DNA of 64,000 bases, from positions 244,799,502 to 244,863,501 of the forward strand of contig NC_081409.1 in the NCBI RefSeq assembly GCF_030272615.1, in the 5' to 3' direction. The position numbers were made by a program, and so were the translations under genes. Of the stretch, positions 35,312 through 47,926 are shown piece by piece; within the stretch, counting starts at the first letter, position 1; each line of letters opens with the position of its first letter. Under the pieces are notes generated by a model. The model was not told where the DNA came from. It did no database searches and saw only the letters and a program-made list of their open reading frames with translations. The stretch comes from Cryptomeria japonica (lineage: Eukaryota > Streptophyta > Pinopsida > Cupressales > Cupressaceae).

Positions 35312-38206
35312 TTAGATCAAAGGGATCGAAGGATGGAAAATATGCATTGGAAAATGGATAGGGTATTGGAAGAATTGGGCTTCACTGGATGGAAATGAAG
35401 GCAAGATCAACATTGGTACACACCTTGAGGGGTGATGGACTGATGGAGGAAGAGTGTATTTTGGATATTGAGATTGTGACGGAGGAAAGGCTATGGATTT
35501 TGGGACATAAGGGCCCAAAATGGATGAAGAAGGTGATGAAGGAATAGACTTGGAAGGTTTGGATGGAGGAATAGCAATTTTGGATGCCAAGTTGGATGTT
35601 TCTTTTTGTGCTTCAAGGAGCTTCTTAGGGATCCACATGGTTTTTGATTTTTCATGCTTTTGTGGTTCCTTGGAGTGCATTGCTTGCATAAGGGATTTAG
35701 GAACCCATATATATTTTGACTTTTGTTTTTGAGCAATGGGCCTTTGTGGCCTTTTGGATATTTCTTTTTCTTTATAGATCATATTGTTCTTTGTTTTGAC
35801 ATGTCGATTATATTGGACATGTTGATCCTTGAATACATGTGGATTTCTAGACTTATGACTTTTATACTTGGCATCCAAATTGCTTGGAGGGGGAAAGGAA
35901 TGCATGGATGGATATGAATGAAATGGACTTCTTTTGGATGGATGAAATTTACTCAAGGATGTATGCCTTTTCTGACCTTGCATAGAGAATGAAGGAATAT
36001 AAGGACCTAAGATGGATGGAAAGTATGATGGGGAAGGTGTATGCTTGGATTTTGAAGGGATGTTGGATTTAGCAGGGGTACCCACGTCTTGAGGAATTTC
36101 ACTGAGGCCATGACCCTTAATATTTTCTTTAACATGAAGGGATTCTTGCTTATGAAGATCTACTCCTTTGCCTTTATGAATATCTTGACTTGTAGGATAC
36201 TCTTTTCTTTGGGAAGAAGACGCGAGTCCATTATGAGGTGGGTATGATATGAGAGAAAAAATGAGATCTTGAAGTGGATCGGATTTCACCAAAGTGGAAG
36301 AACCCATTATGCATGTTGAGGGTTCATGAACATCTTGCACTGACATGTTAGAATCATGAAGGGGATTAGGATCATGAGGGGGGCTAGGATTGTGTAGTGG
36401 ACATGGTTCAACAACAGGCTCTTCAAGAGATGGAATGGGAGAAATAATGGGATCATCAAAAGAAATGTGATCTTGGAGTGTGTATGGAGGATTAAGACAA
36501 GGATCTTGTGGAGGATTTAAAGGAATAATTTGATCTTGACAAGGAGGAAGATCATTGGAATCCTCTTTAAAGGTGCTTTGCTCTTGACTTTTAATGGGAT
36601 CATCAGAAAGGATGGAAGGGATATCTTGATCTTTCTCAGGAAGTGGAATGCCAATGGGATTTGAAAGGACATTTTTTTCATGAAATGGAATAGGATCGTT
36701 TGGGATTGGATGGACTGGGATATCTTGATCTTGCTTAGGAAGTGGAATGTCAATGGGATTTGAAAGGATATTGTGTTCTTGGATAGAATGGATAGGAATA
36801 ATGGAATCATCATGAGTGTCTGGGAACATGGGGTCCCAGTCAACAATTAGATGGGATGATAAGGTTTCAGGATCTTGATTTTGATTTTCTTTAGGACTCA
36901 TTTCTTCGTGCTCTAAATTATCCTCTTGACATGGGGTTGGACTTTGGATATGCATGGGGGATTCTGACAAGGAATCAATGTTTTGGCATGAAGGAAATGC
37001 ACTTTGAACATTTGTGATGGATTCTGGCAAGGAATCAATGCTTGAACATGAGGAAGAGGGACTTCGAATGGGGTCCTCTAAAATAGGTAATGGAAATAAA
37101 GTGCATTGTGGCATTGGGTCTTGTATTTCTGAAACATGACAAGGATGTGCATCATGAATTGGATTATCTTGGCAATCAATTATGGATAGCTCTTGGATAA
37201 TTGCATCCTTGGGTGTATTGTTTGATGAGGACAATATGGAAGGTTCTTGTGAAACTTCTAAAGGTGTAGGGATAGATGCCATTAGAGAGTCAATTTGTTT
37301 GTCAGGGGATGAGGCATTGCTAGACATAATTGTATTATCTTGATCTTCCTCAAAGAACTCACTTGGTAATTTCTTTAAGATCATTGCAATAAAGCCACCT
37401 TTCTTTCGAGGTTTTGACATAGTTGAATCTGGAATTTGAACTTGTTTGGCAAGGATTTGGTTTGATTTCATGTTTTTATATTGGACTTGGTTCAATTGTT
37501 CTGACATGTTTGAAACTTGGCTTGGTGTGGGCTGCAACCTTTGTTTTTGAATGTTTGGTTGTGGTTGTTGACATTGATATGTTGATTGAACTTGTTGATA
37601 TTTCACCATTGGTTGAATTATTTGTTGACATTGTATAGTTGGTTGGACATATTGTTGAAATTGGACCATTGGTTGTGTTGGTTGTATATGTTGAACCATT
37701 GGTTGTGTCTATTGGAAATGCTGAACAATTGGTTGTGATGGTTGAAAATCTGATTGATAGTAAACACCTTCTTGTTCTTGTTGTGGAGGCACATAATGTT
37801 GAAATTGTTGTTGTCTCTTTTCTTGAAATTGTTTCATCATCTCTATTTGTGAGAGGAGAGCTGGTATGTCTGATTGTTCAAGAAGAGATCTTACATCAAT
37901 TGGCTCAATCTTTGGATTTCGACTTGGAAATTTTTGAAACATTTTGGACATTTGTGATCTATTCTTCTCAATGTTTTTCACTTTTTGTTCCAATAGCTCC
38001 TTTTCTTGAGCTAGTTTCTCCTCTAGTTTTTGTATTTGGAGACTTGTTTCATCATAAAAAGTTTGATTGATATTGCCTTGTTGTTGGGTTGGATATAATT
38101 GTGATTGCCTTGGATTAAAATTCGATTGCATTGTCAGTTGATACGTCAAACTTTGTTGCATCATTGGTGCTTGGAACCTTGTTTCAATAGACATGTCACT
38201 ATGCAA
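35312..38206 (-). pseudogene. Element C Gln/Pro/Ser-rich ORF, 965 codons with one stop
   Basis: A single frame from the ATG at 38206 to the stop at 35312, interrupted only by TAG at 37709-37711, where A has CAG. N to C: Gln/Asn-rich start (1-55), coiled coil (about 55-100: LQIQKLEEKLAQEKELLEQ), Gln-rich region with QPMVQFQQYVQPTIQCQQ-like repeats (about 150-230), basic motif MSKPRKKGGF, then about 450 residues of acidic Pro/Ser-rich sequence with a duplicated ILSNPI-IPLP-KDQDI block, and a C-terminal part with KYIWVPKSLMQAMHS and two SILGPY motifs. No capsid, zinc knuckle or enzyme motif is recognised. Length differences from A in the repeats are in frame. F has the MSSN...SSPH segment just before its protease, so part of this ORF comes from a gypsy polyprotein. 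It may be a structural or trans-recruited protein; function is unknown. Confidence 0.8.
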
Positions 38207-40329
38207 TGCAATATTTTTTTTTTGGAATTTTTCAAGGATGATGTATGATATGCAACTAAATGCAACCTAAATAGATGAAAATGCAATCTATGGCAAGAAT
38301 GCAACCTATGTTTTTGTTGTTTTTCAAGATTTTGACAAACCTTTTGGAATACAAATCTAAAAATGAGACCCTTAGGAAATTGAAATGATGTCTAGACCTC
38401 AAAGGACAAAAGGACCAAGTGACAAAAGGACAAAATGACAATGTCTCCCCTATATGCTTGGATACTAAGCTAGGTTTGACCAAATGACATTGTTGACAAA
38501 AAGACAAAAGTTTGATAAGGTCTAGACTTCCTAACAATGACTTAGGGTTCATCAAAGATTTGGATTACTCAAGTATGACAAAACCTAGTTTTGACACTAT
38601 ATGCAAAGGGACAATTACTATGCAAATTACCCTAATATGATATGATAATGACCTAAGCTTAATGAAGAGACCTAGGGTATGCAAATGTGACCTAATGTTA
38701 TGAGGACAAGGATGCAAATGCAAATGTATGACAATGTCAACCTAAGACAAAACCTAAGGTTGAATTATGAAATGGTACTACTCTAATGCAAGAGGACACA
38801 TGCAAAATGGATGAGCCTTATTGATATGCAAAGGAGTATGACCTAGGTGAAACTTAACCTTGGTAATTGACAATGAATTTGCAAAAATGCAAACCTAGGA
38901 TGAACCTAAATCTAAGTGACATGAATGTTGAGACAAGATTTTGAAAAATGTTTGACAACCATGTTTGAAGGTATTTTGAACTTTGTTGGATGAAATGTTC
39001 TTGTGTTTAACCTTGTTTTGAATCAATTTGTCTTGTTTTGAAATGAGATGCAATTCAACTTAAGATAAGCAAAGAAGACAAGATATTTCCACTTAGAATC
39101 AAGACAATCATGCTCATTCCCACATTTCTTATGGTAGGCAAGGACATTAGGTACTTGAGAGGTAGACTCATTATGGGATTCAAGGAGAATACATAGATGC
39201 TTGACCCCACGGGCTCCCCTCCACGGCACTCACTTCTCAGGGCAGCCAAGCATCAGTGCCCATGGAAATCTCCCCATGGAGAACTTAGTATCTCTTCCAA
39301 GTATCTAAACTTGTCCTTCTCAAGCAACTAGAAGGATTTTTGGCCTCTAAATACAAGGTGTTTAATAAGGATTTCTGTTAAGCGTTACTCCTTGGTGTCA
39401 CGCAAGCATGATTGAGACATTAAGCCCACCAAGATACCAAACAAATGTAGTCGTGCAAGCATGATTTAGACCATGAGGCCCTACTTAGATGTTGATATGA
39501 GAAAGAGTCCAAGGGTCATCACTTCCCAAGTAACTACAATTCCCACGTAACCCTTCCTTCAAAGCTTTCGCTCATCAGGTATTTGTTTATAGTGAGTTAG
39601 AATGCCAAGGTATTCTAGCCATACTCACTTTGGGTCGTTCTCTTCTCACGATTGTCACTTTCTTGCAAAAGCAAATGGTCGGGAAGGCAGGCCCTCTAAA
39701 GGTGACACACAATCAAAACAATGAGCATGGTATCGAATATCTGGATTTCTGATCACCCTAAGAAGGATGAGAGCATACTCTCCTACTCCAATGTCAAACT
39801 CAACAATCAAAGCAAACATACATTCATTCCAACCTATTTAGAAATCATACTAGGTGCCTATAATATTAATTGCAAACACAAAGTTTAGTTGTAATCCAAG
39901 GCAACCTGCAAAAACCCAAGTCAGGAGTTTGATATGCTTATTCTTTGACTATTGAACCTGCATAAAATGTGTTAGTAGTTTCATTTGTTGTCTTCGCCAT
40001 GCGTAATGCCAAGGTGTTGCATAGAGAATCAATACCAAAAAGCAAAAAGCAGAAACAAAATGCAAAACAAAACAATTTTTAAGTAAGAATACTGCATTTT
40101 TACCTCTGTTTCTGGACTTTACACAGGCACAGAATGCATGACATAGGTGCAGAATGCATGACACGGGTGCATAATGTCTTTAACACAGGTGCAGAATGCA
40201 TGACACAGGCGCAGAAGTTCCCAGAAAACCTTGCATTACCCTGTTTCTTGGGTTTTTGACCTGCACATCAACTCAAAAGCACTCAAAAGCATGGTTAAAT
40301 GGTTAGTTCATGTCGGGTTCACCAATTAA
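38207..40329 (-). other. Element C leader
   Basis: An untranslated leader on the minus strand. At its start (40329-40305) is attggtgaacccgacatg, a primer-binding-like sequence shared with E. Then come the gcacctgtgtcatgcattc repeats (about 40220-40100), sequence shared with A and F (39900-39560) and the conserved hairpin (39254-39196). No convincing coding frame is present. Confidence 0.75.
39196..39254 (-). ncRNA. Conserved leader hairpin, element C copy
   Basis: On the minus strand, GATGCTTGG... pairs with ...TCAAGCATC (8 or more pairs). An inner helix is possible between GGCTGCCC and GGGGAGCC. It corresponds to 3344-3402 in A and 53024-53081 in B. Confidence 0.5.
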
Positions 40330-41824
40330 TGTAGCTAGGAAATGTGGAAATCATCAAAGCATATCAAAACTAATCTAGCTCAATCACAAAAGCTCAAATG
40401 CAATGATCAATCCTAAACACACTCAATAAAGACATGAAAATAAAACATTCAATATTGAAAACAAAGCAAACCAAATGTAGATCTAAATGCTTCCTTCATG
40501 CGGCTCCATTGTCCTTCTTTCTTCTTCAAATAGCCTTTGTTTGTGGATCTCACCTTCAAGTGCATACACATGAGATGAAAGTAAGTAGACAAGATAATGG
40601 CGCAAGAGTACTCAAAGCGTGATTGATTTGACAAAGTGATTAGAAATTCGATAATCTGATTAGTTGGGATTGAAGAAATTCATCCAATTTATAGACAAAT
40701 TGGAGAAAAGATCAAATTAGTATGAAATGGATATTAGAAGCAATTGATTTCAAAAATGGTACAATTGAGTGGAAAAAAAAGAAGCTTATGACACCTTCTA
40801 TGTCATGAATTATGACATATTGCCAATGCAAAGGTTAGAGAACTAGAACCTTATGACATCTTGCTATGCCAAAAGTATGACGCATGAGAAATTCATGCTT
40901 CCACCGAAGCACAAAAATAGGGAGAAACTAGAGAGAAATTAATTAGGTGGAAATTAAATTTGACAAATTAGAAAATAGGTGGAAATTAGGAATTAGGACA
41001 AATAAAAATTAGGAAATTAGAAAATTAGAAATGATGGAAAATTAGAAAATTAGGTAAATTAATTAATAATTTGTCATTTATTAATTAATTCACAAAAAGA
41101 GGAATAAGTTAGCCAATTAAATAAATATTTAATTGTGATGAGAAGACTTAGGATAAATAAATAAATTATTTAACCTAGAGGAAGAAATGACAAATTAGGT
41201 TAAATGAATAAATCATAAAACCTTAGAAGATGAATTAGCAATGCAAGGATGACAATTAGGTCTTGATGAAAGATAATTGACTCGATCATGATTCCGATTA
41301 ACAAAGGACCAATGTGATAAATGATTTGATTGATAAATGCGCCAATTGACGAGGAACAATGACTAATTGATCCAAATTGACATGATTAAGAAGACGACGA
41401 TGATTGATGATAAATTGATCGCAAGATGACAAAATTGACAAGAGGATAAGGATCGATGACAAAATAGATTGCAAAATGACAAGATTGAAAATGAGCACGA
41501 TCGATGATAAAATCGATCGCAAGATGACAAAATTGAAAAGAGGACAAAACCCTAATTAGGATTGACGATGTCCAAAATGAGCACGCACATTGATGCGACA
41601 GGATAGGATTGATCAAAATCATGACTAAAAGTTATTGTCGACAAGACCGAATTCGAAAGCGAGACAAATGAAGAATGCAGAAGAATGACTCGACACTCGC
41701 AAATGATAAAAACCAAGTGCGCAACATGGAAGAAATGTTAATGCGATGCAAAAACCTAAAATGAGGCAATGCGCAAATGTTAAAGTATGACTCCGCAAGC
41801 GTTGACCATTTTTAGGTGTATACA
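40330..41824 (-). repeat. Element C 5' LTR
   Basis: 1495 bp, complete. On the minus strand it runs from TGTATACACCTAAAA to cctagctaca. A TATA-like box (tataaat, minus) lies at 40687-40693. It shows the full LTR end that A has lost. Confidence 0.92.
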
Positions 41825-42247
41825 CTTCGATCTTACAAACAAGATTCCTCAAATGAATAACTATACAAAATATTTCATTGGTTAGATTGATCTCAAAATC
41901 ATACACAATCTTCTGGTGCAATTTCCACTGTAACAACGGTTAGATGTGCCTCGATCTTGTAACACGTTTTCATATGCATGTCCAGGTTCAATGTATCTAG
42001 TAACACATTTCACTCGGTGTATATTAACTCGGTGTGTCATCTTTGTTGCTCGGTAGTCATAAAAAGATACTTAGTAGACAGCTCGGTGTATACTGCGTTC
42101 TATGACTGCTTTCCTCTGTAACTGACTAGACTGTGCATATTGACTTTTCTGTGTGTACCGACTGCATGATTTGGTAGTGTTAACTGACTAGAGTAAATAG
42201 TATGACTTTGAATATAAAAACTAATGGCAATTTGATAAGTAGTAACA
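41825..42247 (-). repeat. Element D 3' LTR, proximal half
   Basis: Continues the D LTR after the C insertion and matches about 48656-49078. It ends in tagtaaca, next to the polypurine tract. Confidence 0.92.
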
Positions 42248-42600
42248 ATCTCCCCTTTTGACAAAAACTACTTTCAAAGTCATAACTCAAAAATCTATAT
42301 ACTTTGCAAAATGACTATACTTAACAGTAAATACAATAGCCAATGAAATAGTATATTCAAATATACTCCCCTTATCATTATATTGTACATAACTCTGATT
42401 TTTGCATGCTTGGTTTTGTGTTTGTGTGCTTTGCTTACTGTCCTTGGATACTCTGCTTGGTATACTCCCCCTGTATACAATACTCTGAATACTGTATCAA
42501 AACTGTATCACAAAACTGTATCACTCCCCAAATATATAGTATCACTCGATATATTGTATTACTCCCCCTTTTGAAAAACATAAAAAACTTAATTCCCATC
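42248..42600 (-). repeat. Element D tail with multiple purine tracts
   Basis: The tract abutting the LTR is caaaaggggaga (minus, 42260-42248). Four more ggggagt-type tracts (minus) lie near 42366, 42466, 42525 and 42563. Element G likewise has several tracts before its 3' LTR. Confidence 0.75.
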
Positions 42601-42783
42601 TAGGGGTGGTAACTGATCAAAAACAGATTTATACTTTTTTTGGGCGTCGATGAGTGTGACAAAGAGTGCATCTTTTACACTTTCCATTAAAGAATTTTGT
42701 GCTTGAATATCAGCCAAGAGTGATATTAAGCCATCAAGAGTGCTTCCCTCTTGTGTAGTAGATAGGTGTGTGGCTCGGTTAAT

Positions 42784-45700
42784 CTATTCTTGAACAGATG
42801 AAAGATGAGGAAGGAATAATGTCTGGAGTGTCATTATATCCATCCTGATCTTATGTTCTTCATTTCTAAGTTTTAATTGTTGAGCCATGAGCTGTTGAAG
42901 CTTGGTATAAAATTTTTGAATTGAATTGGGCTCGGGGGTCAACTTATTTGAGAGATCGATGATCTCTTTTTCAATTGCATCAGTTTTATTCTTGATATCT
43001 TTAATGAATATAGAAAATTTACAAAGTTTCTGAAATAAATAAAGAATATGCTTGAGTTGAGGGGACAACTCAGCAATGAATTTGACAAGTTTGACTTTCC
43101 TAATAGCTAGAGCTTTTTGTACCTCTTCAATCATTTTTGCAGTAAGCTCCTTGTCTTTGAGTTTGCTCAAGTACTCAGATGCATCAACTCCGAATGTTTC
43201 TATTTGATTTAGGAGTTCACCCAGTTAAATGTGGATGGTTGCATCGGTTGACACTGTAGTTGTAGGTAGCATATCGGATAGCAATGTCTTCACCTTCTAA
43301 AGTACTTTATTCTTCTTTTGTATGGCCATCTATTTTTCTTGTTCGGCCTTTTCTTTGCATAGTTCACCAAAATCAATGAGTGCTTGCCCCTTTAATTTTG
43401 ATATATCCACATTGGGCAACACTATTGGTTTAGATAAATCAACTTTGAACTATGCTTTTTCACCTTCTTCTCTTTAACTTTGGTTGGTTGAACCAAGACA
43501 ATAGCTTGAGAGGTTTGCTGACCCTTGGTAGGTTGCTCCGTAGAGGCAACACTTTGGTCGATTCCTGTAGCTGTTGTGGTGTCTTTTGGTGTCTCAGTAC
43601 TGGGTGTCTCAGCTGCTACATTTTCGGTGCTCGAGGGTGCTTCAGAGGTCTGGTCTTGAGTAGTCTCTTCTCTTGTTGCAGACTTGTGACCTTTGGTGCC
43701 TTGTGTTGTATCCTGAGGAGCTTCGGTAGAGACAGGTTGAGTGATCGGTGGATAAGGCTGAACTTGTTCTAACATGGATTCACTAGATACAAGTTTTGCA
43801 TATGTAGTGCCTTCTATCATCTCTTGCTCATGTTCCTCTGTATCCATGACATCTTCATCAATTTGAATAGTGTCAGCCGGGTCTTGCTTGGTAGCGTTAG
43901 GACCGTGCTTGGTGACATCAGGATCTTGCTCGGTGACATCAACAATTTCAACTTTAGATTGTTCACCGGCATCTTTGATTTTGAAGATTTCCTGCCATTT
44001 TGCTTTTGTCTCATTTTCTACATCAATATATAGCCCATTCGTCAGTTTTAAGGCTCTCTGTTTGACAAGAAATTTTGAATTGTAGGTTGTCAAGTGTTCC
44101 TTTATTTCTGCTACAGACATATCAGGAAATAGATGGACTAGACTTTTTTCTCTAATTTGTTTCTCTAAGTCCATTGCATATTTCCACCTGTTATCAATAT
44201 GCAAGTAAAGTTCATTTGGAAGTGACTTTACTAGTTCCAATGGAGCTAGCTGAAACTTTAGAAGTGTGCAAATGACAGCTTCTTCAATTTGTCTCTTCTC
44301 ATCATTATTTCTTGTTTCATACTTGACATATCTAAAAGAACCAAATCACCATATTCTTTTAGATTGGCACAGAAGTTTTCAACACTATGTACATCTACCT
44401 TCTTGCTTTTGACAATCTGGAATTTGTTGGCATCCTCAGATTCTGTATCACTAGACTCTTTTGCCAGAATGAGTCTCCGAGTAGATTTCTTGTAGGTCTT
44501 GGTTACCTTGGGAGCAGTAACACTCTTTTGTTTCTTACTCGGCAATGCAGCTGATGCTCTTCTATTAGGTCTCTTTGCTAGAGGAGTCGATAGGGCCTTT
44601 GAAATGTCCTGTTTCTTTCTTTTCAATACTTTACCCTTAGGCAATTCGGTGCTCAATGTTATTGCTGCCTCTTGAGCTTTTGATTCCTCTTCGATGATGG
44701 CTAGAGTGCCTTTGACAGGTGTGGAGGAAGATTCTTCTCTGAATTTCTTCGTTAAAACCTTTATCATCTTTGTTGCTTTCCTTGTAGCTTTGGGTACTGC
44801 AATGCTCATTTTTACTTTTCCCTTCACCTCTTCATAGGTTCCATACCTCAGTTCGGTAGCATGCCTTGGTAATGAAAGATAGGCATCAATTTGCTATTGT
44901 GTGATATCAAAGTCAATCTCGTAACCCATAGGTGGCAAAGATTGAGTTCTTGGTTCCACAGCATTCACATAACAGTAATCAGTATCTACCTCAAAGCATA
45001 TATCATCTTTATATTTCTCCACTAGCTGGGGTGGAATCCGGTACCTGTTGTGCATCTTCTCTTAAAATTTGCTGAAATAATCATCCATTATATCATTGAA
45101 ATTATCACCTAGCATCTTGATAAAGTCGTTAATCTGATAGGTGATTGGTCGGTGTAGCTCCCAAACTACTTTACCGACTGATGGAAATAATTTTTCAAAG
45201 TAGAAAAACATGCATACAAGAAGTGAACCAAACTTTAGTGTATTTGCCGAGTTGTTCTTCTTTGGCTTCTTTATTGTGTTCAGGTTCTCAAACAGGTTTT
45301 TCAGTAACAATTCACATAAATCAATTTTCATTCCCCTTTTCACAATTTTATAAGCTATGTCAACTGTTGCACAGGGTACACTATTTTCCCTTGCTGATTG
45401 GAAGAAACAGTAACCGATTACTCTAATGGCAAACTTAAGTTCTGCATCAGTGACATTGTTCAATTTTAATCCTCTGTAATCAGATTCAACTCTAGTTAAA
45501 CTGATTAATTCCTTCTGTGATATCATCTTTTGTGCTCGTGCATGATCATAGATAGGATAACCGGTGATCACATGAATGATTTCCTTGGTGATTTTGAATG
45601 GTTGCTCTTTTAGCCACATGGAATCATCATGAACTCTGCTCAAAACAAACTTGACCCATTGGGGCTTAAACACACGAGGGTAGGTTAGGGCTTCAGTCAA

Positions 45701-45970
45701 TCCTTTGATCTTGATGTGTTCATACTTGCTGTTTAATTTACCATCTGTGCACAATTCATCATAGGTATCTCTTATCTCAACATGACCAAGTTCTTCAACA
45801 CGGCATTTGGTGAAGAATCTAACATCTTCAACTAACAAGACTCGATTCGGGATGAGTGAAAAGGCAGTTTTGTCATCCGGTTTAGAGGTGACTTTAGGAG
45901 TCAAAGTGTATTTCAGTGAGGCCTTCTCTACATTCTTGACAACTATGGGATCTTAGATCTTGGGCGCCAT
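42784..45970 (-). pseudogene. Element D ORF2: long protein of unknown function
   Basis: Best start is the ATG at 45970 (MAPKI, then a stop at codon 6). The reading continues DPIVVKNVEKAS and is open from 45904 to 45062, with NRVLLVEDVRFFTKCRVEELG and FVLSRVHDDSMWLKEQPFKITKEIIHVITGYP. This matches G ORF2 closely in spacing. Then come a basic region (44827-44258: KKFREESS, KRKKQDISKAL, PLAKRPNRRAS), a globular part and a Thr/Glu/Gln-rich linker (44240-43422), and a C-terminal coiled coil (43170-42784). Stops and frame changes separate these parts. Basic tracts could act as nuclear signals or bind nucleic acid. No catalytic motif is recognised. Confidence 0.78.
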
Positions 45971-46584
45971 TGTAGATTTCAGGTAAAACTTAGCAAACTA
46001 TCCTTAGGGTTTGACGGTTTACAAATGGAAAATACTTCACACTCAGCAGATAAAAACAATTTGATAAGATCGGAAACCAGCTTAACAATGCGATGAGATT
46101 TTATGTAAATACCTTAGATTCGCTCTGAATGAGGTTTGATCGCTTGATTCACTCTGCTCTGCTCTTTCAAAAACTTGGTAAGTGTAAGTGACCGCTAAAA
46201 TGCAAGTACACAAAATACCTTATCGGGCTCCGTGCGGGTTAGGTCAAAACATTAAATGCACTCGGTTCACCTTTAACCGATTTACTCTCTTTTTTTTTTG
46301 TTTTAATCGAGTAACCAAATTTCCTTCATTTATCGACTTGATAGGCTTCCTGTATTCACCGACTTGACAGGTTTCCTGTAAAGTACTTTTGATAGAATTT
46401 CAGACTCACTAAAGCATCTTAACTATGCAAATTTTGAATTTTGTACATAATAGAATAGGAACTGTTATGATTTTAACCTTCAGAGAATGCAGTCCCTTCA
46501 TACATTTGCTGATTAATTTGGAATAGGTGCACCTAACTCGGTAGGTAAGGTGCTTTCTTCATTTGACACAATTTCCTTCTTTTT

Positions 46585-47863
46585 CTAAATCATCTTTAAT
46601 TTTTCTTTTATTTCTTTAGTGTCTCCTCTAGGTTGATCTCTGCAATCTCCAGCTAAATGTCCAACTTTGTGACAATGAAAACATGCCATACCAGGATTTC
46701 TCCATGATCTTCGGTTGTTCATTCCAAACTTTATAAAACAGTTGGCACTAATATGTCCATATCTTCCACAACATTCACACCATATCCTTGTATTGTAATC
46801 CCATGGTACTGCTACATATTGTCGGTAAGGATTTGTGTGAGTTCGGTAACCTCTAGTGTTTGCTCGGTGTGCAGACCACATGTAGTTCTTTTGCTTAAGC
46901 CAGCACTTCTCAGTACTATGTCCATATCTATTGCAGTTTCTACAAAACCCTTTGAATTTTGCCTTCTAATAGTTGTTAACAGACTTTGTCCTACATTGAT
47001 TAGATGTGTGACCATATTTATTGCAATTGTAACAATAATCATTGGACTTAGTGATATTCGGTTGCTTACCTTTTCTGATTTGGCATATGTTGGTAGTGTG
47101 ACCTTGATTTCCACAGTAGTAGCAAATAGGCTTCTTTCTTTTTATGTTATTCCTTTTTCCAGCTTGCTTTGATGATTCTCCTCTCTCAGTAGTATGAATT
47201 CCTTTCTCGGTAGAGTCTTTTCCTTTGTAACCGAGTCCTGCATCTTTGTTGGGTCTTCTTGTATTCAGTTGCTCATCCAACATCTTTGATGCTTCATAAC
47301 TCTTCTTCGGTGTTTCTTTGGATTTTTTCTCTGTTTCAAGTTCATCGGTCAACCTTGATACTTCAAGTTTCAATGCTTGATTTTCATCATTCTTCATAAT
47401 TGCTTCATGATGTGCATAACCTAGTTGATCTGTCATATTTTGTTGAATCCCAGTCAATCTTATGATTTCATCATTTTGATCAGATACCAAGACTTCAAGT
47501 TGTTGTTTCTCTCTTTGTAGATCTCTTGCTTTATCCTCAGCTGTCCTTAATGCATCTAGATTTTCAGTCATTTGTGTGCTGAAATGTTCATGTTCTCTTT
47601 CATTGCTTTTAGTTGATCAGCCAGTGCTTTGTTCTTTTCTTTCAATACTCCAATCATTTCTTTAGTCTCTTCAGATATATTGTTCTCAGATGATGTCTCA
47701 ATTTGTTCCACTAACTCTTGAGAATCCTGCAAGTCATCAGATAATATTCTTCTTACTTTCAGAGATTTTTGCATTTGCCTTTGCATGTCTGCAATCACTT
47801 GATTAGCATGATCCAGCTCTTCTTGCAAATATACAATCCTCCGAGATTGTTTGTAGCCTTCCA
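46585..47863 (-). pseudogene. gag: Element D ORF1: coiled-coil Gag-like protein, five zinc knuckles
   Basis: Starts at about 47863 (MEGYKQSRRIVYLQEELDHA), soon after the primer-binding site. The first frame is coiled-coil and ends in TGA at 47570-47568. The second frame begins at the overlapping ATG (47571) and continues the coiled coil. Five CCHC zinc knuckles follow: CYYCGNQGHTTNIC, CYNCNKYGHTSNQC, CRNCNRYGHSTEKC, CECCGRYGHISANC and CFHCHKVGHLAGDC. A TAG near 46966 interrupts after knuckle two. Five knuckles is more than the one or two usual in plant Gag. No protease follows. Confidence 0.82.
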
Positions 47864-47912
47864 TTGATAAGATCTTTCTCTTTAGGTAGTTAAACCCTTT
47901 TCCAAGATTGAG

Positions 47913-47924
47913 GCTCTGATACCA
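47913..47924 (-). promoter_or_regulatory. Primer-binding site (initiator tRNA-Met), element D
   Basis: On the minus strand, tggtatcagagc, a perfect match to the usual sequence, 2 bp after the LTR end (47927). Confidence 0.93.
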
Positions 47925-47926
47925 AT

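Larger units (their letters stand above)
32118..41824 (-). mobile_element. Element C: Tat-like gypsy element, single-ORF, non-autonomous
   Basis: Minus strand: 5' LTR (41824-40330), primer-binding-like site, leader (40329-38207), one long ORF (38206-35312), tail (35311-33094), polypurine tract (33093-33077) and a truncated 3' LTR (33076-about 32116). It belongs to the same family as A but lacks the antisense PMD block. It is inserted in the 3' LTR of D. The right flank is cttcg, and the left counterpart was lost with the truncation. It is one of the youngest insertions here by nesting order. Confidence 0.9.
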
